A DNA stretch of 64,000 nucleotides from Paracoccaceae bacterium (GCA_014654775.1 JACVZW010000087.1:1-64000), one strand, 5' to 3'. Shown: positions 19,318-30,991, counted from the first letter of the stretch. Numbers and translations are program-made. Notes: generated by a model from the sequence alone, not told the origin.

Positions 19318-20330
19318 GCGACGCGCTGCGCCCCCTGATCGGCATTGCTGCCGAACGCCCCCTCACCCGCGCCGAGGCCGAGGTGGCCTTCGAGGCGCTG
19401 TTCAACGGCGAAGGCACGCCCGCCCAGATGGGCGGCTTCCTCATGGCGCTGCGCACGCGGGGGGAAACGGTGGATGAATATGCCGCCGCCGCCTCCGTGA
19501 TGCGGTCGAAATGCAACCGCGTCACCGCGCCCTCCGGCGCGATGGATATCGTGGGCACGGGCGGCGACGGGAAGGGCACGCTCAACATCTCCACCGCCGC
19601 CGCCTTCGTGGTGGCGGGCGCGGGCGTCCCAGTGGCCAAGCATGGCAACCGCAACCTGTCGTCCAAATCCGGCTCTGCCGATGCCCTGACCGAACTGGGC
19701 CTCAATGTCATGGTGGGGCCCGATGTGGTGGAACGCTGCCTCGCCGAGGCAGGCATCGGCTTCATGATGGCCCCCATGCACCACCCCGCCATGCGCCATG
19801 TCGGCCCCGTGCGGATGGAGCTTGGCACCCGCACCATCTTCAACATCCTCGGCCCGCTGACGAACCCCGCCGGGGCCAAGCGTCAACTGACGGGTGCTTT
19901 CGCGCCCCGCCTCCTGCGCCCGATGGCCGAAACGCTGCTCGCGCTGGGGTCCGAGAAGGCTTGGCTCGTCCATGGCGGGGATGGCACGGATGAGTTGTCC
20001 ATCGCCGCCCGCTCGCAGGTCGTGGCGCTGGAAGGCGGGGCGATCCGGGAATTCGACCTCGGGCCGGAAGACGCAGGCCTGCCCTATCACCCGTTTGAGG
20101 CCATCCTTGGCGGCACGCCTGCCGAAAACGCGCAGGCCTTCCGCGCGCTTCTTGATGGGGCAACGGGCGCCTATCGCGATGCAGTCCTTCTGAACGCCGC
20201 TGCCGCGCTGGTCGTGGCCGACCGCGCCGCCACCCTGCCCGAAGGCGTGCAGATCGCTGCCAACGCCATCGACAGCGGCGCAGCCAAGGCCAAGGTCGCC
20301 GCCGTCGCCCGCATCACCACCGGGGGGTAA
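19314..20330 (+). CDS. trpD: Anthranilate phosphoribosyltransferase
   Basis: 338 residues. TrpD transfers the phosphoribosyl group from PRPP to anthranilate. The glycine-rich [14 protein letters not shown] binds the PRPP pyrophosphate, and [21 protein letters not shown] contacts anthranilate. The ATG overlaps the trpG stop (ATGA). A short GC hairpin overlaps the stop codon (20330-20348). Confidence 0.97.
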   Translation: MSDALRPLIGIAAERPLTRAEAEVAFEALFNGEGTPAQMGGFLMALRTRGETVDEYAAAASVMRSKCNRVTAPSGAMDIVGTGGDGKGTLNISTAAAFVVAGAGVPVAKHGNRNLSSKSGSADALTELGLNVMVGPDVVERCLAEAGIGFMMAPMHHPAMRHVGPVRMELGTRTIFNILGPLTNPAGAKRQLTGAFAPRLLRPMAETLLALGSEKAWLVHGGDGTDELSIAARSQVVALEGGAIREFDLGPEDAGLPYHPFEAILGGTPAENAQAFRALLDGATGAYRDAVLLNAAAALVVADRAATLPEGVQIAANAIDSGAAKAKVAAVARITTGG

Positions 20331-20348
20331 AGGCCCCGCCGGGGCCTT
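20330..20348 (+). terminator. Hairpin between trpD and trpC
   Basis: AAGGCCCC, loop GCC, GGGGCCTT forms a perfect 8-bp stem followed by CCCTTCCCCCCC rather than a T run. It may weaken read-through from trpD to trpC, which start 33 bp later, or be an mRNA stability element. Confidence 0.55.
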
Positions 20349-20381
20349 CCCTTCCCCCCCACCACCCGCTAGGGCTATGGC

Positions 20382-21188
20382 ATGAGCACCATTCTCGAAC
20401 GCATCAAGGCCTACAAGCTTGAGGAAGTCGCCGCCCGCAAGGCGCAGCACTCCCTTGCCGATCTGGAAGAGGCCGCCAATGCCGCCCCAGCCCCGCGTGG
20501 CTTTGCCCGCGCCCTGACCGAGGCCGCACAGACAGGCTATGGCCTGATCGCCGAAATCAAGAAGGCCAGCCCCTCCAAGGGCCTGATCCGCCCTGATTTC
20601 GACCCGCCCGCCCTCGCCCGCGCCTATGAGGCGGGGGGGGCCACCTGCCTATCCGTCCTGACCGACGGACCCAGCTTCCAAGGCGATGACAGCTATCTCA
20701 CCGCTGCCCATGCCGCGACCAACCTGCCCTGCCTGCGCAAGGATTTCATCTACGATCCCTACCAGATCACCGAGGCGCGGGGGCTGCATGCCGATTGTAT
20801 CCTCCTTATCATGGCCTCGCTGACGGACAGTCAGGCCGCCGAACTAGAAGAGGCTGCCTTTGCTTGGGGCATGGATGTCCTGATCGAGGTGCATGACAGG
20901 GCCGAGTTGGACCGAGCTGCGCGGCTGAAATCGCCGCTCATCGGGATCAACAACCGCAACCTTCACACCTTCGAGGTGACGCTCGACACCACCCGTGATC
21001 TGGCCCGCCGCGTGCCGGAAGACCGCCTGATCATCTCGGAAAGCGGGCTTTACACACCCGACGATCTGGCCGATCTCGCCCGATATGGCGCGCGCTGCTT
21101 CCTGATCGGTGAAAGCCTGATGCGCCAGAAGGATGTCGAGGCCGCGACCCGCACGATCCTTTCCCGCCCCCTGACGGGCAGCAGGTAG
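20382..21188 (+). CDS. trpC: Indole-3-glycerol phosphate synthase
   Basis: 268 residues, TIM-barrel. TrpC closes the indole ring in tryptophan synthesis. The catalytic strand motif [13 protein letters not shown] holds the two essential lysines' region, [12 protein letters not shown] follows, and [13 protein letters not shown] plus ISESGL mark the phosphate-binding loops. It is 5 bp upstream of moaC, so trpC-moaC-moeA are likely one transcript. Confidence 0.97.
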   Translation: MSTILERIKAYKLEEVAARKAQHSLADLEEAANAAPAPRGFARALTEAAQTGYGLIAEIKKASPSKGLIRPDFDPPALARAYEAGGATCLSVLTDGPSFQGDDSYLTAAHAATNLPCLRKDFIYDPYQITEARGLHADCILLIMASLTDSQAAELEEAAFAWGMDVLIEVHDRAELDRAARLKSPLIGINNRNLHTFEVTLDTTRDLARRVPEDRLIISESGLYTPDDLADLARYGARCFLIGESLMRQKDVEAATRTILSRPLTGSR

Positions 21189-21193
21189 TCGCC

Positions 21194-21676
21194 ATGTCCT
21201 CGCCGCTCACCCATTTCGACGACAAGGGCGATGCGCATATGGTCGATGTCTCGGGCAAGCCCGTGACCGACCGCATGGCCATCGCCGAAGGCCGCGTGGT
21301 GATGACGGCGGAAACGCTGGCTCTTGTGACCGAAGGCCGCGCCAAGAAGGGCGATGTTCTGGGCGTCGCGCGGCTGGCGGGCATCATGGGGGCCAAGCGC
21401 ACCGCCGACCTGATCCCGCTCTGCCATCCCCTGCCGATCACTAAGGTCGCGCTGGACCTGACGCCGGCCCCCTCCCTTCCCGGCGTCATCGTCACCGCCA
21501 CCGTCCGCACCAGCGGCCAGACGGGGGTCGAGATGGAGGCGCTCACCGCCGTTTCCATCGCCTGCCTGACGATCTACGACATGCTCAAGGCCGCCGAAAA
21601 GGGGATGCAGATCGACGGCATCCGCCTCCTGATGAAGGAGGGCGGCAAGTCCGGCCGCTTCGAGGCCGCGCGGTGA
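21194..21676 (+). CDS. moaC: Cyclic pyranopterin monophosphate synthase
   Basis: 160 residues. MoaC makes cyclic pyranopterin monophosphate from the MoaA product in molybdenum cofactor synthesis. Key motifs are [46 protein letters not shown] with its conserved LCHPL, and [23 protein letters not shown]. It overlaps moeA by 4 bp. A Mo-dependent hydroxylase gene lies 7 kb away at 28615-30885. Confidence 0.97.
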   Translation: MSSPLTHFDDKGDAHMVDVSGKPVTDRMAIAEGRVVMTAETLALVTEGRAKKGDVLGVARLAGIMGAKRTADLIPLCHPLPITKVALDLTPAPSLPGVIVTATVRTSGQTGVEMEALTAVSIACLTIYDMLKAAEKGMQIDGIRLLMKEGGKSGRFEAAR

Positions 21677-22851
21677 TTTCCGTCGACGAGGCGCTGGCGA
21701 AATGCTTTGCCCTCACCCGCCCGCTTGACGCGGAAACCGTTCCATTGCGCCATGCCGCAGGCCGCGTCCTTGCCCTTCCCCTGCAGGCCACCCGCGACCA
21801 GCCGCCTTTCCCGGCCTCCGCCATGGACGGTTATGCCCTGCAGGGCGACCCGGCACCGGGCGACCGCTTCACCGTCGTGGGCGAGGCCGGCGCAGGCCAT
21901 GCCTGGACCGGCACCCTAACCCCCGGACAGGCCATCCGCATCTTCACCGGCGCGCCGATCCCGCAGGGCGCGACCCGGGTGGTGATCCAAGAAGACGTCA
22001 CCCGCGACGGCGACACCATCACCCTGCGTGATGGGGCCGATGCCGCCACCCATATCCGCCCCGCCGGGCAGGATTTCCGCGCGGGTGCCACCGTCACCCC
22101 CCGCCGCCTGCGCCCCAATGACCTTGCCCTCCTCGCCGCGATGAACATCGCCGAGGTGCCCGTCACCCGCCGCCCCGTCATCGCCATCATCCCCACGGGG
22201 GATGAGTTGGTGATGCCCGGCGAAACCCCGCGCGACGATCAGATCATCGCGTCGAACAGCTACACCCTCGCCGCGTTGGTCGAGGCTGAGGGGGCACAAG
22301 CCCGCCTCCTCCCCATCGCCCGCGACACAGAGGCAGAGCTGTTCACCGTGCTGTCGATGGCCGAAGGGGCCGATCTTGTCGTCACCATCGGGGGGGCCTC
22401 GGTGGGCGACCACGATCTCGTCGGCCGCGTGGCCGAAAGCATGGGGATGGAGCGCGCCTTCTACAAGATCGCCATGCGCCCGGGAAAACCGCTGATGGCG
22501 GGCCGTTTGCGCGGCATCCCGATGCTGGGCCTGCCCGGAAATCCCGTCTCCTCCATCGTCTGCGGGCATCTTTTCCTTCTGCCTATGGTCCGCGCGATGC
22601 TGGGCCTCGGGCAGCACCCCCCCGCCACCGCCCGCGCCCTCCTGGGTGCCGATGTCGGCCCGACCGGCCCCCGCACCCATTACATGCGCGCCCGCCTTGC
22701 GCCCGGCGCAGGCCTGCCCCTGATCACCCCGTTCGACCGGCAGGACAGCGCCCTCATCACCATCCTGACCGAGGCTGACGCCCTCCTGATCCGCCCCTTG
22801 GGCGATGGCCCGCGCCCAGCAGGGACCGAGGTCGACTTCATCCCCCTCTGA
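21673..22851 (+). CDS. moeA: Molybdopterin molybdenumtransferase
   Basis: 392 residues from a GTG start that overlaps the moaC stop (GTGA). MoeA inserts molybdate into adenylylated molybdopterin. Visible parts are the AMDGYALQG segment at about 56, [17 protein letters not shown], the MPT-binding [25 protein letters not shown], and [27 protein letters not shown]. The length is typical. Confidence 0.97.
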   Translation: MISVDEALAKCFALTRPLDAETVPLRHAAGRVLALPLQATRDQPPFPASAMDGYALQGDPAPGDRFTVVGEAGAGHAWTGTLTPGQAIRIFTGAPIPQGATRVVIQEDVTRDGDTITLRDGADAATHIRPAGQDFRAGATVTPRRLRPNDLALLAAMNIAEVPVTRRPVIAIIPTGDELVMPGETPRDDQIIASNSYTLAALVEAEGAQARLLPIARDTEAELFTVLSMAEGADLVVTIGGASVGDHDLVGRVAESMGMERAFYKIAMRPGKPLMAGRLRGIPMLGLPGNPVSSIVCGHLFLLPMVRAMLGLGQHPPATARALLGADVGPTGPRTHYMRARLAPGAGLPLITPFDRQDSALITILTEADALLIRPLGDGPRPAGTEVDFIPL

Positions 22852-22868
22852 CCCGCACCCTGTTCCGG

Positions 22869-22897
22869 TTGACACAAAACGGGAACACAGGTAGAAC
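22869..22897 (+). promoter_or_regulatory. lexA promoter with overlapping SOS box
   Basis: TTGACA at 22869-22874 and TAGAAC at 22892-22897 are separated by 17 bp, a good -35/-10 pair. GAAC-ACAGGTA-GAAC at 22883-22897 is the alphaproteobacterial SOS box (GAAC-N7-GAAC) and covers the spacer and -10. This indicates that LexA represses its own gene. Confidence 0.9.
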
Positions 22898-22929
22898 ATT
22901 GCTCCAACACAGGCGCGATGGAGGGGCCG

Positions 22930-23616
22930 ATGCTGACCCGTAAACAGCTTGAACTCTTGGATTTCATCAAGACGCGGATGGATGCCGATGGCGTCCCCCC
23001 CTCTTTCGACGAGATGAAAGAGGCGCTTGATCTGCGTTCCAAATCCGGCATCCACCGCCTGATCACGGCGCTGGAAGAACGTGGCTTCATCCGCCGCCTC
23101 GCCCATCGCGCCCGCGCGCTGGAAATCGTCAAACTGCCCGAGGCGATGGAGAAGCAGGGCTTCAAACCCCGCGTCATCGAAGGGTCCAAATCCGAACTGC
23201 CCCGCAACGCGATCCCGGTTGAGGCGGTGCATGCCCTCGAACTGCCCGTCATGGGCCGCATCGCCGCCGGTGTCCCGATCGAAGCGATTGCCGAAATCTC
23301 GCACCACATCGCGGTGCCCGGCTCCATGCTTTCGGGCCGCGGCCACCATTACGCGCTGGAGGTGAAGGGGGACTCGATGATCGAGGCCGGGATCAACGAC
23401 GGCGACATCGTGGTGATCCGCGAACAATCCACCGCCGAAAACGGCGATATCGTCGTGGCCTTGGTGGAGGAACATGAGGCGACGCTGAAACGCTTTCGCC
23501 GCCGTGGGGGCATGATCGCGCTGGAAGCCGCCAACCCCGCCTATGAAACCCGCGTCTTCCCCGATCACGCCGTCCGCGTGCAGGGCCGCCTCGTCGGGTT
23601 GATCCGCAGCTACTGA
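22930..23616 (+). CDS. lexA: SOS repressor LexA
   Basis: 228 residues from ATG 22930, which has GGAGGG just upstream; an in-frame ATG at 22918 is less well placed. The N-terminal winged helix ([16 protein letters not shown] ... [19 protein letters not shown]) binds SOS boxes. The C-terminal part is a self-cleaving protease: cleavage site Ala113-Gly114 in RIAAGVPIE, catalytic Ser149 in GDSMIEAG, and Lys187 in ATLKRF. RecA-activated cleavage relieves repression after DNA damage. The stop overlaps the convergent comEC stop by 7 bp. Confidence 0.97.
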   Translation: MLTRKQLELLDFIKTRMDADGVPPSFDEMKEALDLRSKSGIHRLITALEERGFIRRLAHRARALEIVKLPEAMEKQGFKPRVIEGSKSELPRNAIPVEAVHALELPVMGRIAAGVPIEAIAEISHHIAVPGSMLSGRGHHYALEVKGDSMIEAGINDGDIVVIREQSTAENGDIVVALVEEHEATLKRFRRRGGMIALEAANPAYETRVFPDHAVRVQGRLVGLIRSY

Positions 23617-25682
23617 CCCTGCGCTGCAAAGAACCGGGCGGGGTCCTCCACCCCGTCCCGCGACCACAATCGCTGTCCCGGATGGCTGGCGGTCAAGCCC
23701 AAGCCGCCGTCAAGGGCCCTGATCGCCAAAGTCCCGCTCTGCCGCAGACGCTCCGGCGTCACTGTCACGCATTCCCCCTCGGGCACCAGATCTTGGTCCA
23801 TCACGACAACCAAGTGGGCGCGACAGGCCGCCACCGCCGCCTCTGGCCGCGACAGGATCACCCCTGACCCAGCCCCCAGCGGAAAGACCATCCCGTAAGG
23901 CCCCTCCGCAAACCCGGCGCGTGCCGCTGCCGCCGCCTGCCCGGCCAGATCGCCGTCATTCTCCAGCCAATTGCGCACAAGAAACCCCTCCCCCCGCGCG
24001 GCTGACAGGGCCCGTCCCTCCGGCCCCATCACGCCCACGACCCCCTCCCCCCCGATCAGGACATCCGGCCGCGCCCCTTGCGCCCAAAGGCCGAAGGCCA
24101 CCACCGCCGGCACCGTCCCCGCCCATCGCGCCCGTCCCTGCCAGAAAGCCAGCCAGCACAGGCCCAGCGTCAGCACAGGCAGGACCGCCCCCGGCGGGGC
24201 CGGGATCGCCGTCACCGCCCCCTCCAGCCGCGCCACCTCATGCGCCACGAACAGGATCCAGCGGCAGCCCATCTCCAAAAACCAGAAGGCCACCGGGGCC
24301 AGACCGAAGGGCCAAAGCAGCGCCGCCATCACCCCGGCGGGCATCACCAATGCCCCCATCACCGGCCCAGTCAGCAGATTTGCGATCAACCCGTAATCCG
24401 TGAAGCGGTTGAAATGCGCCGCCGCATAAGGCGCCGTCGCCAGCCCACCCAGCAGCGACGTCAGCACCAAGGTCACCGCGAACTGCGCCCCGCGCGACCA
24501 TTGCTGCCGCGCCATCCGCTCCGACCACCAGCCAAAGCCGAGGATCAGGGCGATGGTCGCCGCAAAGCTCATCTGGAACCCCGGCGACAGGATCGCCTCT
24601 GGCTGCCAGAGCAGGATCACCGTCCCCGCGATCCCCACCGACCGCAGCGTCACCGCCCGCCGATCCATCAGCACCGCGATCAGCATCACGGCCACCATGA
24701 TGAAGGCCCGCTCCGTCGCCACATTGGCCCCCGACAGCAGCAGGTAGAACAGCGCCACCCCAAGTGCCACGACCGCCGCGATCTTCTTGGCATTCACCCG
24801 CAGCGCCACAGGCGGGATCAAGGCCACCCCGAAGCGCAACAGCGCAAAGACAAAGGCCGTGACAAAGGCCATGTTCATCCCCGAAATCGCCAGCAGATGC
24901 GCCAGCGAGGAATCCCGTAGCGCCGCCACCGCCTCGACCGACAGGCCGGACCGATCCCCCGTCATCACCCCCGCCGCAAAAGCCCCCGCATCGCCCGGAA
25001 TGGCTGCCCGGATCGCGCCCGACAGCTGCGCCCGCAGCCGCCCGATCCACGCATCGCCCCCCTCTACCTCCTGCCACAGCAGGACCGGGTGCCGCGTATA
25101 GCCCACCGCCCCCAAACCGTCGAAGAACGCCTCGCGGCGAAAGTCGAAGGCGCCCGGCTCCACCGGGCCGGGTGGTGGGGACAGGAAAGCCGTCGCCATC
25201 ACCACCTCGCCCGGTTGGGGATCATGCCACAGCCGCTCCCCTTGCAGCGACAGCCGCACCCGCGCGGGCGTCTCGTCCGGCGGCAGGTCGGCGATCCAGA
25301 CCCTGTCCAGCGTCAGGCGCAACGCCCCCGCCTGCGACCGGTCGATCATCACCACCCGCCCCGTCACTGGCCCATAGACCTCATCCTGCAGGACCGGCGC
25401 GGCCACCATCCACACCCGCGCCCCGCACAGCAGAAAGCCCAAACCCAAAGCCGCCGCAAAGATCAGCACGGGCCGCGCCGCCGCGCACCACACAGCCGCC
25501 GCCCCCAGTGCGCCCACCCCCACCGCCACGGCGGCGTAAAGAGCGACACCCGGCTCCTGCGCCAGCGCGAACCAGACCCCGATCCCGCAACCAAGCCCGA
25601 CGGGGAAAAAGGGCAGCAACCGCCCCCGCTGACGGGCCAGCGCCTCGGCCATGAACCGCACCACGTCCGCCGCCCTGCCCAC
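23610..25682 (-). CDS. comEC: ComEC/Rec2-type DNA uptake channel protein
   Basis: 690 residues with many membrane segments. The N-terminal DUF4131-type part is followed by the competence core, with the signature [18 protein letters not shown] and [24 protein letters not shown]. The family forms the inner-membrane channel for single-stranded DNA during transformation. The C-terminal part is shorter than the metallo-beta-lactamase domain of long ComEC forms, and no HxHxDH motif is visible, so this is the short type. It converges on lexA with a 7-bp overlap. Confidence 0.92.
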   Translation of the reverse strand: MGRAADVVRFMAEALARQRGRLLPFFPVGLGCGIGVWFALAQEPGVALYAAVAVGVGALGAAAVWCAAARPVLIFAAALGLGFLLCGARVWMVAAPVLQDEVYGPVTGRVVMIDRSQAGALRLTLDRVWIADLPPDETPARVRLSLQGERLWHDPQPGEVVMATAFLSPPPGPVEPGAFDFRREAFFDGLGAVGYTRHPVLLWQEVEGGDAWIGRLRAQLSGAIRAAIPGDAGAFAAGVMTGDRSGLSVEAVAALRDSSLAHLLAISGMNMAFVTAFVFALLRFGVALIPPVALRVNAKKIAAVVALGVALFYLLLSGANVATERAFIMVAVMLIAVLMDRRAVTLRSVGIAGTVILLWQPEAILSPGFQMSFAATIALILGFGWWSERMARQQWSRGAQFAVTLVLTSLLGGLATAPYAAAHFNRFTDYGLIANLLTGPVMGALVMPAGVMAALLWPFGLAPVAFWFLEMGCRWILFVAHEVARLEGAVTAIPAPPGAVLPVLTLGLCWLAFWQGRARWAGTVPAVVAFGLWAQGARPDVLIGGEGVVGVMGPEGRALSAARGEGFLVRNWLENDGDLAGQAAAAARAGFAEGPYGMVFPLGAGSGVILSRPEAAVAACRAHLVVVMDQDLVPEGECVTVTPERLRQSGTLAIRALDGGLGLTASHPGQRLWSRDGVEDPARFFAAQGQ

Positions 25683-25759
25683 CTTGTTTCCCGCCCCGCA
25701 TTTGCCTAGACAGGCGCCTGACCCTAGACCCGACCGGTTTCCGAAAGGTTAACACCTCC

Positions 25760-27196
25760 ATGAGCGACGCCTCCCCCGCCGCCCGCCCCGGCCAAGCGCC
25801 GGTCGTCACCCGTTTCGCGCCTTCTCCGACGGGCTATCTGCATATCGGCGGCGGGCGCACCGCGCTGTTCAACTGGCTCTATGCCCGTGGGCGCGGCGGC
25901 AAGTTCCTGCTGCGGATCGAGGATACGGATCGCGAACGCTCCACCCCCGCCGCGACCGAGGCCATCCTTCAGGGCCTGCGCTGGCTCGGCCTTGACTGGG
26001 ACGGCGAAGCGGTCAGCCAATTCGCCCGCAAGGACCGCCATGCCGAGGTCGCGCATGAGATGCTGGCCCGTGGAACCGCCTATAAATGCTTTTCCACGCC
26101 CGAAGAAATCGCCGCCTTCCGCGCCGCGCAAGAGGCGCAGGGGGCCAGCTACGCCATCTTCCAAAGCCCGTGGCGCGATGCCGATCCCGCCACCCATCCG
26201 GCGGGGGCACCCTATGCCATCCGGATGCGCGCGCCCCGCAGCGGTGAAACCATCGTCGAGGATGCCGTTCAGGGAACTGTAACCTTTGGGAACGATCAAC
26301 TGGACGACATGATCGTATTGCGCAGTGATGGAACCCCCACCTACATGCTCGCCGTCGTGGTGGACGATCACGACATGGGCGTGACCCATGTGATCCGGGG
26401 TGACGACCACCTCAACAACGCCGCGCGCCAGCAGATGGTCTATGATGCGATGGGCTGGGCAATCCCTGTTTGGGCGCATATCCCCCTCATCCACGGGCCG
26501 GACGGCAAGAAACTGTCCAAGCGTCACGGCGCAACGGCGGTCGGCGATTATCAGTTGCAGGGCTATCCGGCGGCGGGCATGCGCAACTACCTCTCGCGCC
26601 TCGGCTGGGCGCATGGGGATGCGGAATTCTTTACCTCCGAACAGGCGATGGAATGGTTTGATCTGCCAGGAATCGGCCGCTCCCCGGCGCGGCTCGACTT
26701 CAAGAAGTTGGAAAACATCTGCGGCCAGCATATCGCGGCCAGCGATGATGCTGCGCTGCTGCATGAAATCGAGGCATTCCTCGCCGCCACTGGGCAGCCT
26801 GCCCTTGCCCCCGCGCAGCGCGACCTCCTGTCGCGCGCTCTCTATTGCGTGAAGGATCGGGCGAAGACCTTCCCCGAACTGCTTGAAAAGGCGCATTTCG
26901 CCCTGACCGCGCGCCCCATCACACCTGACGCCGCCTCGGCACCCGCACTGGACACGGTATCCCGTGGTATACTGAAATCATTGACGCCGCGCCTGCAAAC
27001 TGCTAGCTGGGCGAAGGAGGGTCTGGAGCCGATCCTGACCGAAACCGCCACGGCCCATGGCATCGGATTTGGCAAACTGGCCGCCCCGCTGCGTGCCGCC
27101 CTTGCCGGGCGCAGCGCCACACCAAGCGTCTACGACATGATGCTCGTCATCGGTCGGGATGAAACGATCGCGCGGCTGGAGGATGCCGCGGGCTGA
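25760..27196 (+). CDS. gltX: Glutamyl-tRNA synthetase
   Basis: 478 residues. It charges tRNA with glutamate. The class I signatures are present: [22 protein letters not shown] (HIGH-type, near residue 20) and [15 protein letters not shown] (KMSKS-type). [10 protein letters not shown] and [20 protein letters not shown] are also typical. It diverges from comEC with a 77-bp gap. Confidence 0.96.
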   Translation: MSDASPAARPGQAPVVTRFAPSPTGYLHIGGGRTALFNWLYARGRGGKFLLRIEDTDRERSTPAATEAILQGLRWLGLDWDGEAVSQFARKDRHAEVAHEMLARGTAYKCFSTPEEIAAFRAAQEAQGASYAIFQSPWRDADPATHPAGAPYAIRMRAPRSGETIVEDAVQGTVTFGNDQLDDMIVLRSDGTPTYMLAVVVDDHDMGVTHVIRGDDHLNNAARQQMVYDAMGWAIPVWAHIPLIHGPDGKKLSKRHGATAVGDYQLQGYPAAGMRNYLSRLGWAHGDAEFFTSEQAMEWFDLPGIGRSPARLDFKKLENICGQHIAASDDAALLHEIEAFLAATGQPALAPAQRDLLSRALYCVKDRAKTFPELLEKAHFALTARPITPDAASAPALDTVSRGILKSLTPRLQTASWAKEGLEPILTETATAHGIGFGKLAAPLRAALAGRSATPSVYDMMLVIGRDETIARLEDAAG

Positions 27197-27272
27197 GGCC
27201 CGATCTTCCCAAGGCCGCATCGCTGCACCACGCCGCGGGCACCCGCGCGGCAAGAACGAGGGATGTTGAGAG

Positions 27273-28568
27273 ATGGCCGAAACCAAGAGATCCGCGACGC
27301 TGACGCTGGATGGCAAGACCTACGACCTGCCGGTCCACTCGCCCACCCTCGGCCCGGATGTCCTCGACATCCGCAAGCTTTATGCCGAGGCGGATGTCTT
27401 CACCTTCGACCCCGGCTTCACCTCCACCGCCTCTTGTGAAAGCGCAATCACCTACATCGATGGCGACGTGGGCGAGTTGCTGCATCGCGGCTATCCGATC
27501 GAACAGCTGGCCGAGAAATCCTCGTACCTCGAGCTTTGCTATCTGCTGCTTTACGCGGAACTGCCGACCGCCGCGCAACTGGCCGATTTCAAGGGCCGCG
27601 TGACGCGCCACACCATGGTGCATGAACAGATGCACTACTTCTTCCGCGGCTTCCGCCGGGACAGCCACCCGATGGCCACGATGGTGGGCGTGGTCGGCGC
27701 GATGTCGGCCTTCTATCACGACTCGCTCGACATCAACGACCCGTGGCAGCGCGAAGTGGCCGCGATCCGGATGATCGCGAAACTGCCGACCATCGCGGCC
27801 ATGGCCTACAAGTATTCCATCGGCCAGCCCTTCGTGTATCCGAAGAACAGCCTCGATTACGCGGGCAACTTCCTGCACATGTGCTTCTCGGTCCCGGCTG
27901 AGGATTATGTCGTCGATCCGGTTCTGTCCAAGGCGATGGACCGCATCATGATGCTGCATGCCGATCACGAACAGAACGCCTCCACCTCTACGGTGCGTCT
28001 GGCGGGCTCGTCCGGCGCGAACCCCTTCGCCTGTATCGCGGCAGGCATCGCTTGCCTCTGGGGCCCCGCCCATGGCGGCGCCAATCAGGCCTGCCTTGAG
28101 ATGCTGCGCGAAATCGGCAGCGTTGACCGCATCCCAGAATACATCGCCCGCGCCAAGGATAAGAACGATCCCTTCCGCCTGATGGGCTTTGGCCACCGCG
28201 TCTATAAGAACTTCGATCCGCGCGCCAAGGTGATGAAGGAATCGGCGGATGAGGTGCTGGGCCTGATGGGGATCGAGAACAACCCCACCCTGCAGGTCGC
28301 CAAGGAATTGGAACGCATCGCGCTGGAGGACGATTATTTCGTCTCCAAGAAGCTGTATCCCAATGTCGACTTCTATTCCGGCATCATCCTCGACGCGATG
28401 GGCTTCCCCACCTCGATGTTCACGCCGATCTTCGCGCTCTCGCGCACCGTCGGTTGGATTTCGCAGTGGAAGGAAATGATCGGCGAGGCGAACCAGAAGA
28501 TCGGCCGCCCGCGCCAGCTTTATGTCGGCCCGCACAAGCGCGACTATGTCGATCTGAAGCACCGCTGA
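27273..28568 (+). CDS. gltA: Citrate synthase
   Basis: 431 residues, the length of hexameric Gram-negative citrate synthases. It condenses oxaloacetate with acetyl-CoA to start the TCA cycle. The substrate and catalytic His are in [20 protein letters not shown] and [17 protein letters not shown], and the catalytic Asp in [11 protein letters not shown]. An interlocking hairpin at 28588-28613 follows. Confidence 0.97.
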   Translation: MAETKRSATLTLDGKTYDLPVHSPTLGPDVLDIRKLYAEADVFTFDPGFTSTASCESAITYIDGDVGELLHRGYPIEQLAEKSSYLELCYLLLYAELPTAAQLADFKGRVTRHTMVHEQMHYFFRGFRRDSHPMATMVGVVGAMSAFYHDSLDINDPWQREVAAIRMIAKLPTIAAMAYKYSIGQPFVYPKNSLDYAGNFLHMCFSVPAEDYVVDPVLSKAMDRIMMLHADHEQNASTSTVRLAGSSGANPFACIAAGIACLWGPAHGGANQACLEMLREIGSVDRIPEYIARAKDKNDPFRLMGFGHRVYKNFDPRAKVMKESADEVLGLMGIENNPTLQVAKELERIALEDDYFVSKKLYPNVDFYSGIILDAMGFPTSMFTPIFALSRTVGWISQWKEMIGEANQKIGRPRQLYVGPHKRDYVDLKHR

Positions 28569-28587
28569 ACGATCGAAAATTCTGCAG

Positions 28588-28613
28588 GAACGGCGGCCGC
28601 TTGGCCGCCGTTC
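28588..28613. terminator. Bidirectional terminator between gltA and the molybdenum hydroxylase gene
   Basis: GAACGGCGGCC, loop GCTT, GGCCGCCGTTC makes a perfect 11-bp stem followed by TTCATT on the plus strand and TCC on the minus strand. It sits exactly between the two convergent stops and can serve both. Confidence 0.85.
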
Positions 28614-28614
28614 T

Positions 28615-30885
28615 TCATTCTGCGTCCTGCAACCACTGCCACACCCGCTGCGGGCTGAAGGGCATATCCACCCGCCGGACACCCCGCCCCGCCAGCGCAT
28701 CGCGCACCGCATTCGACACCGCGCCAAGCGCCCCCACCGTTCCCGCCTCGCCGCAGCCCTTCATCCCGAACGGGTTCAAAACCGACGGCACGGGTTCCGA
28801 GGTGAAGGCGATGAAGGGCAGGTCATCCGCCCGCGGCATGGCGTAATCCATGAAACTCGCCGTCAAGAGCTGCCCCGCCTCGTCATGGACCGCGTTTTCC
28901 ATCACCGCCTGACCAAAGCCCTGCGCGACCCCGCCATGCACCTGTCCGATGGCCAGTTCCGGCGCGATCAGCGTGCCGAAATCATCCACCACCGTATAGC
29001 GGTCAAGCCGCACCTCGCCCGTCTCCGGGTCGATCTCCACCTCGGCCAGATGCGCGCCATTGGGAAAGGATCGCCCCTCCAGCGTGATCGTCGCCGCCTT
29101 GTCGCACAGGTCGTCCCGCCCCCGCGCCCGCGCCATCTCTGCGGCCTCGGCCAGCGTCAGGCGCAGGTTCGATCCGGGCGCGCCAAAGGCCATGTCGTCG
29201 AAACGCATCCCCGGCACCTCCAGCGCTTCGGACAGAAACGCCTCGAACCCGGCCACCATCTGCAGCACCGTGGCCCGCGTCGCCGTCCCCTGCACCGTCA
29301 CCGACCGCGACCCGCCCGTCCCGCCACCTGCGGGGATAGCATCGCTGTCCCCCTGCACCACGCGGATCATCTCAACATCAATCCCCGTCATGCCCGACAG
29401 CATCCGCGCATAGACCGTCTCATGTCCCTGCCCGTTCGATTGCGTGCCGACGTACAGCGTCGCCCCGCCTCCCGCCTCCAGCACCACCCGCGCGGTTTCC
29501 GACGGATCACCAAGGATCGACTCGATATAGGTGGCCAGACCCAAGCCCCGCAGCAGACCGCGCGCCTCACTCTCTGCCCGCCGCGCGGCAAAGCCCGCCA
29601 CATCCCCCTGCACCTCGGCCCGCGCCAGAACGCGGTCGAAATCGCCCACGTCGATCACCTGCCCCGTCACCGTCCGATAGGGGAAGGCGCGGATGAAGTT
29701 CCGCCGCCGCAGGTCAAAGGGATCGGCGCCCAGAGCCCGCGCCGCCTCATCCATCACCCGCTCGATCGTCAAGATCGCCTCGGGCCGCCCCGCGCCGCGA
29801 TAGGCATCTACAGGGGCCGTGTTGGTAAAGATGCCCAGCGTGTTCTGCCACGCCAGCGGGATGTCATAGACCCCGGTCAGAACCTTGGAAAACAGTTCCG
29901 ATTGAATGGGTTGCCCGAATTGCGAGTTATAGGCCCCAAGGTTCGACAGCACCGTCACCCGATAGCCCGTGATGCGCAGTTCGGCATCGAACCCCATCTC
30001 CGCCCGCACGATCAGGTCGCGCCCGGCATTGTCCGACAGCATCCCTTCGCCCCGTTCCGCCATCCAGCGGACCGGACGCTGCAGCATCCGCGCCGCCTGC
30101 GCGATCACCACATATTCCGGATAGGTCATCGCCTTCATGCCGAAGCCGCCGCCCACATCTGGGTTGGTCACCCGCACCGCCGACTCCGGCAGGCCCAGCA
30201 TCCGCGCCAGTTCGCGCTTCTGCGTCCAGACGCCCTGCCCGTTCACCGCCAGATGCAGCCGCCCGTCCTGCCACTCGGCCCAGGCCCCGCGCGGCTCCAG
30301 CGGGTTCACGATCACCCGATTGTGGATCACCTCCAGCCGCACCACATGGGCCGACGCCGCCAACGCCGCCGCCGTCTCGGCCTCGCGCCCGATGCCATAA
30401 TCGAAGGCAAGGTTGCCCGCGGCCTCGTCATGGATCGCGGCCCCACCGGGTTCCATCGACAGCGCAACGGGCAATTCGTCGATCTCCACCGCGATCAACT
30501 CCGCCGCATCCCGCGCCTGATCCAGCGCTTCGGCCACGACCATGGCGATGGCCTCGCCCACGAATCGCACCCGCCCCTCGGCCAGCACAGGCCGGGCAGG
30601 CCCGGCCCCCTTGCTGCCGTCGCGGTTGGTCACGCGGGAAAAGCGCATCCCCGTCTGCACGCCGCCCGCGCGCAGGTCATCCGCTGTCAGCACAAGATGC
30701 ACCCCCGGCACATCCCGCGCCGCCGACACATCCAGCGCCGTGATCACCCCATGCGCGCGATCCGACCGCAGGAACCACGCCCGCAGCGCATTTTCCGGCG
30801 CGATATCATCGACATAGCGACCCTGCCCTGTCAGGAAACGAACATCCTCCACCCGCCGGGCGGGCTGTGACTGGCCGAATTTCAT
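28615..30885 (-). CDS. Molybdenum hydroxylase large subunit, form II CoxL / xanthine dehydrogenase family
   Basis: 756 residues, the size of CO/aldehyde/xanthine dehydrogenase large subunits that bind molybdopterin cytosine dinucleotide. The active-site loop AYRGAGR at 361-367 is the form II CoxL signature; form I CO dehydrogenases have AYxCSFR. The catalytic Glu713 is in GCGEAGTVGALGAV. VGGGFGMKAMTYPEY and TQSNGQGHETVYARML bind the cofactor. No FAD (CoxM-like) or iron-sulfur (CoxS-like) subunit gene is next to it, so partner genes must be elsewhere. Substrate is unknown. Confidence 0.9.
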   Translation of the reverse strand: MKFGQSQPARRVEDVRFLTGQGRYVDDIAPENALRAWFLRSDRAHGVITALDVSAARDVPGVHLVLTADDLRAGGVQTGMRFSRVTNRDGSKGAGPARPVLAEGRVRFVGEAIAMVVAEALDQARDAAELIAVEIDELPVALSMEPGGAAIHDEAAGNLAFDYGIGREAETAAALAASAHVVRLEVIHNRVIVNPLEPRGAWAEWQDGRLHLAVNGQGVWTQKRELARMLGLPESAVRVTNPDVGGGFGMKAMTYPEYVVIAQAARMLQRPVRWMAERGEGMLSDNAGRDLIVRAEMGFDAELRITGYRVTVLSNLGAYNSQFGQPIQSELFSKVLTGVYDIPLAWQNTLGIFTNTAPVDAYRGAGRPEAILTIERVMDEAARALGADPFDLRRRNFIRAFPYRTVTGQVIDVGDFDRVLARAEVQGDVAGFAARRAESEARGLLRGLGLATYIESILGDPSETARVVLEAGGGATLYVGTQSNGQGHETVYARMLSGMTGIDVEMIRVVQGDSDAIPAGGGTGGSRSVTVQGTATRATVLQMVAGFEAFLSEALEVPGMRFDDMAFGAPGSNLRLTLAEAAEMARARGRDDLCDKAATITLEGRSFPNGAHLAEVEIDPETGEVRLDRYTVVDDFGTLIAPELAIGQVHGGVAQGFGQAVMENAVHDEAGQLLTASFMDYAMPRADDLPFIAFTSEPVPSVLNPFGMKGCGEAGTVGALGAVSNAVRDALAGRGVRRVDMPFSPQRVWQWLQDAE

Positions 30886-30918
30886 GCGGGGGTTCCTTCC
30901 ACGTGTCGCGCCAAAAGC

Positions 30919-30954
30919 TACGCCCCCGGCGGGGAATGTCCAGCCGGGGGCGTA
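30919..30954 (-). terminator. Rho-independent terminator after the ornithine decarboxylase gene
   Basis: On the minus strand TACGCCCCCGGC pairs with GCCGGGGGCGTA across a 12-base loop, followed by GCTTTTGG. It lies just after the decarboxylase stop and before the start of the hydroxylase gene, and probably separates the two transcripts. Confidence 0.75.
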
Positions 30955-30991
30955 GGTTAATGACAGGTTAACGCAGTCTGACCGAGGGCGA

